NCBI RefSeq assembly: GCF_023065955.2
Contig: NW_026622963.1
Coordinates: 12,965,001 to 13,029,000, forward strand
Direction: 5' to 3'
Source of the DNA: Ursus arctos
Lineage: Eukaryota; Chordata; Mammalia; Carnivora; Ursidae
DNA length: 64,000 nucleotides
Shown here: positions 61,712-64,000 of the stretch, in pieces
Numbering within the stretch: the stretch's first letter is position 1
Layout: the number at the start of each line of letters is the position of its first letter
Notes under the pieces: generated by a model
Databases searched by the model: none
The model's input: the letters and a program-made list of their open reading frames with translations, nothing else
Told to the model about the DNA's origin: nothing
Made by a program: the position numbers and the translations under genes

Positions 61712-62372
61712 AGTGAATTTTATTGAAGTGTATTTAGTAAGATGCATCTATTTTAAATGTTTAGTTTCAAGTGTTTTGGTGTTTTGTTTACCTACCATGT
61801 TCTAGTTTCTTTGACTGTCTCCCCTTCCCTCTGAGTTGACACCCAGCATGCCCATGGGTGACCCTTCCACTTCGATCTTGGGTGTAATGTCACACAATGG
61901 TGTGGGTTATGGCTTCCCAGTTGCCTACTATGGAACCAGTGACATAGCCTACAAGGTGCTGGGAGAGGAAGAGTTAGCTCCCCAAGGACTGAACATTCAT
62001 CTCTTGGCAAGGACAGATAAGGGCACCCCCTGAAGTAGTCATTTTAGTAGATACTTTAAGGGTTGGCTTGCCTAATCCTGTTCAGTGTTCAAGTGTCAGT
62101 AGTACCAATGTGGGGGATTCAGTGGCTCTCCCAGGCCTCTTCCCTGCATGTGTGAGTGCATGTTGTGGTGTTGGTGAGAGGAGAACAAGCTTGGGAGTTA
62201 GGCCTTTTCTTTTTGGGAGTTAACTCTTTTCTTTTTCTTCCCTCCTTGGACTGTTCCATGATCTCTTCTTAACAAAACTTGTAGAAGAGTCCCACATGCC
62301 TGGTGAATGTGCCTAGTGGACAACTTGCTGTATCTCCTGTTCATTGTGGAGTAGGGGCCAGTGCAGTAACAT
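61712..62372. other. No recognised repeat; contains one copy of a 32-bp duplicated junction
   Basis: Intronic sequence. At 62022-62053 there is a 32-bp string identical to 63969-64000. A 65-codon frame at 61836-62033 is unrecognised. Confidence 0.6.
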
Positions 62373-62672
62373 AGGAGTCAGCAAACTTTTTCTGTAAAGA
62401 GCTAGATAGTAACTATTTCTGTGAGCCATATGTTCTTTGTAACAACTACTGTCATGCCACAGACAATACATAAACAGCTGTGTCTGGGTTCCAATACAGC
62501 TTTATAGATACTGAAATTTGAATGTCATCATTTTCATATGTCACAAAATGTTTTCCTTGCTTATTTTTCAACCATTGAAAAATGCAACAACCACTCTTAA
62601 CTCAGGGGCCATATGAAATCGGGTGGTGGGCCAGTTTTGGCCTGTGGGCCAGGCCTTAGTTTGCTTACCCAT
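62373..62672. mobile_element. hAT-Charlie-type non-autonomous DNA element (reverse of 41271 copy)
   Basis: 'gtcagcaaactttttctg', 'taaagagctagatagtaac' and, at the other end, 'ggccagttttggcctgtgg', 'agtttgcttaccca' form near-inverted termini of the same MER58/Cheshire-like family. Confidence 0.8.
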
Positions 62673-63629
62673 GTGGTGACATGTTGTGTCTTGTGCTTCG
62701 TGTGTTCCCTTGTCCCCCTTCCCCTGCCTCCCACTTCTCTGAACTGGCATCTGCCAAGTAAATCCATTGCTTAGGCTCTCCTTTTTGGGACAGCATCTAT
62801 GTCTATATTTCTGTTTTCTGCATCCACTCTTGATCTGTTTCTGTTGTCTTCTATATTTAAAAAAATTTTTTCTGTCACATTATCTTGCTGTATCCATTAT
62901 TATTTTTGTTTGAGTTTCACATACTATGTATGAAAAATTATTTTGATCATTTGAGGCTCTGGGTGACAATTTCCTCCTCTAAAGGGGATCTACCAGTCAA
63001 ACAGCACTAGCAGTCCCAGGTCACTGCAGCGCAGTTGTGGGCTGAGATGATTCAAAACTGGGCTCCTTCCCTAGGAAGGCCATTTACTTCCACCTCACCC
63101 CTACCTACTTCTGGTGTGTGTGTCTCTTCGAAGTTTCATTCAAAGCATGGTGTGTTTAACAGGCCTTTCCCCCATGAGGACCCTGGCTCAAGCCTGTCTC
63201 TCAGCAGCTCTGCTCAGTTCTTGGTCTTAGCCCTGCTCACAGAATTGGCAGGTGCGTCTCAGGAAAGCAGCCTTAGGTTCTTTGGGCTGTACTCCTCTCT
63301 TGGGACTTAAGCTTGCTATTCTTAAAACAGAGGTACTTTTTGTTTCTGTCTGACCTCCCCAATTGCTTAAGAAACCTGTTCTTAAAGTTTTTTTGGAATT
63401 GATATGTTGTCCTCTGTTTAATAGGTGCTTAGTAAGTATTTTTCTGCAAGGCTAGGAAAAAAAGCCAGATACCTTTACTTTAGTATCTGCAGGTATTTGA
63501 ACAGATTACATATCAGATGTGTTTTAAAGATAAGTAAAATAAACATTTTCTAACCAATAAGTTAATCAAAATGTCATTTAACCATTTGGTATATTCTGTT
63601 TTGGATTCTATTACATAATCATACAGTTC
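62673..63629. other. No recognised gene or repeat
   Basis: HERC2 intronic sequence. A 91-codon frame at 63035-63310 has no recognisable domain or splice context. Confidence 0.5.
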
Positions 63630-63644
63630 TGAAGTAGTCATTTA

Positions 63645-63844
63645 TTTATTTATTAGAAGATTTTATTTATTTATTTGACAGAGAGAGAGACAGTGAGAGA
63701 GGGAACACAAGCAGGGGGAGTGGGAGTGGGAGAAGCAGGCTTCCTGCTGAGCAGGGAGCCCAATATGGGGCTCGATCCCAGGACTCCGGGATCATGATCT
63801 GAGCCGAAGGCAGACGCTTAACGAGTGAGCCACCCAGGTGCCCC
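63645..63844 (-). mobile_element. Can-SINE (antisense), younger of a nested pair
   Basis: Flanked by TGAAGTAGTCATTTA at 63630-63644 and TGAAGTAGTCATTTTA at 63846-63861. Full-length form with the GA-rich middle. Confidence 0.96.
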
Positions 63845-63861
63845 ATGAAGTAGTCATTTTA

Positions 63862-63977
63862 TTTATTTTTTTAAAGATTTTATTTTTAAGTGATTTCTAC
63901 ACCCAACATGGGGCTTGAACTTAAAACCCTGGATCAAGAGTTGCACACACTACTGACTCAGCCAGCCAGGCACCCCC
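63862..63977 (-). mobile_element. Short old Can-SINE (antisense) in the same target site
   Basis: No CT-rich middle; head ends CAGGCACCCCC. It has the same flank TGAAGTAGTCATTTTA at 63846-63861 and 63978-63993, so both SINEs share one target sequence. Confidence 0.94.
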
Positions 63978-64000
63978 TGAAGTAGTCATTTTAGTAGATA

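Larger units (their letters stand above)
56544..64000 (+). other. HERC2: HERC2 intron after the first coding exon (start only)
   Basis: This begins with GTGGGG and runs to the window edge without a recognisable HERC2 exon. From 56544 to about 59130 I see no dated repeat except simple tracts. Beyond that are old L1 fragments, a hAT-type element and Can-SINEs. Confidence 0.75.

Noticed and set aside
56544..64000. Search for the next HERC2 exon
   Set aside because: No sequence encoding LAFTRDGLCGLWNEM was recognised before the window end.

Overview
This is mammalian nuclear DNA from a carnivoran, most likely a bear or panda. More than twenty tRNA-derived Can-SINEs carry the standard carnivore head, the CT-rich middle and the AATAAA/(AAAT)n tail. 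Several are of the subtype with 'gggcgtgatcc', 'ggcgttctggg' and 'tcctccgctgggagcctg', which I associate from memory with Ursidae. Carnivoran L1s, L2, MIR, MLT1-like, hAT-Charlie-like and MER2-like elements make up most of the rest. Nothing prokaryotic or plasmid-like is present.

Two host genes can be anchored, each by a single exon. On the minus strand, 30569-30731 is coding exon 1 of NIPA1, a magnesium transporter. It lies in a CpG island at about 29.99-31.01 kb. On the plus strand, 56441-56543 is the first coding exon of HERC2, a giant HECT E3 ubiquitin ligase, 0.5 kb downstream of a second CpG island at about 55.43-55.97 kb. The genes are divergent, with about 25 kb between their promoters. 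This matches the NIPA1-HERC2 neighbourhood that I recall from mouse chromosome 7 and human 15q11-q13.

Layout: 1-30568 reads as NIPA1 intron 1 and is dominated by LINE-1. Two L1 5' ends and a long antisense L1 fill 1-8.1 kb. A plus-strand L1 fills 8.1-10.07 kb. A full-length L1 (12854-20694) is inserted in an older L1 and itself carries five later insertions. Older L1s, SINEs and an MLT1-like LTR follow. The 30.7-55.4 kb interval between the genes has MER2-like and hAT-like DNA transposons, L1s, a 2.6-kb stretch of ancient L2, MIRs, and a strongly diverged tandem array of about 74-bp units (43.4-46.3 kb) next to an LTR-like sequence. From 56544 to the end is HERC2 intron with L1 relics and SINEs.

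The most unusual items are the 74-bp array, a 32-bp perfect duplication joining 62.02 kb to the window's right edge, a target site hit twice by SINEs near 63.6-64.0 kb, and the nested-insertion history at 12.4-21.9 kb. I see no evidence of a novel multi-gene system. No other protein-coding exon was recognised; every long open frame elsewhere is L1-derived or a CpG-island shadow.
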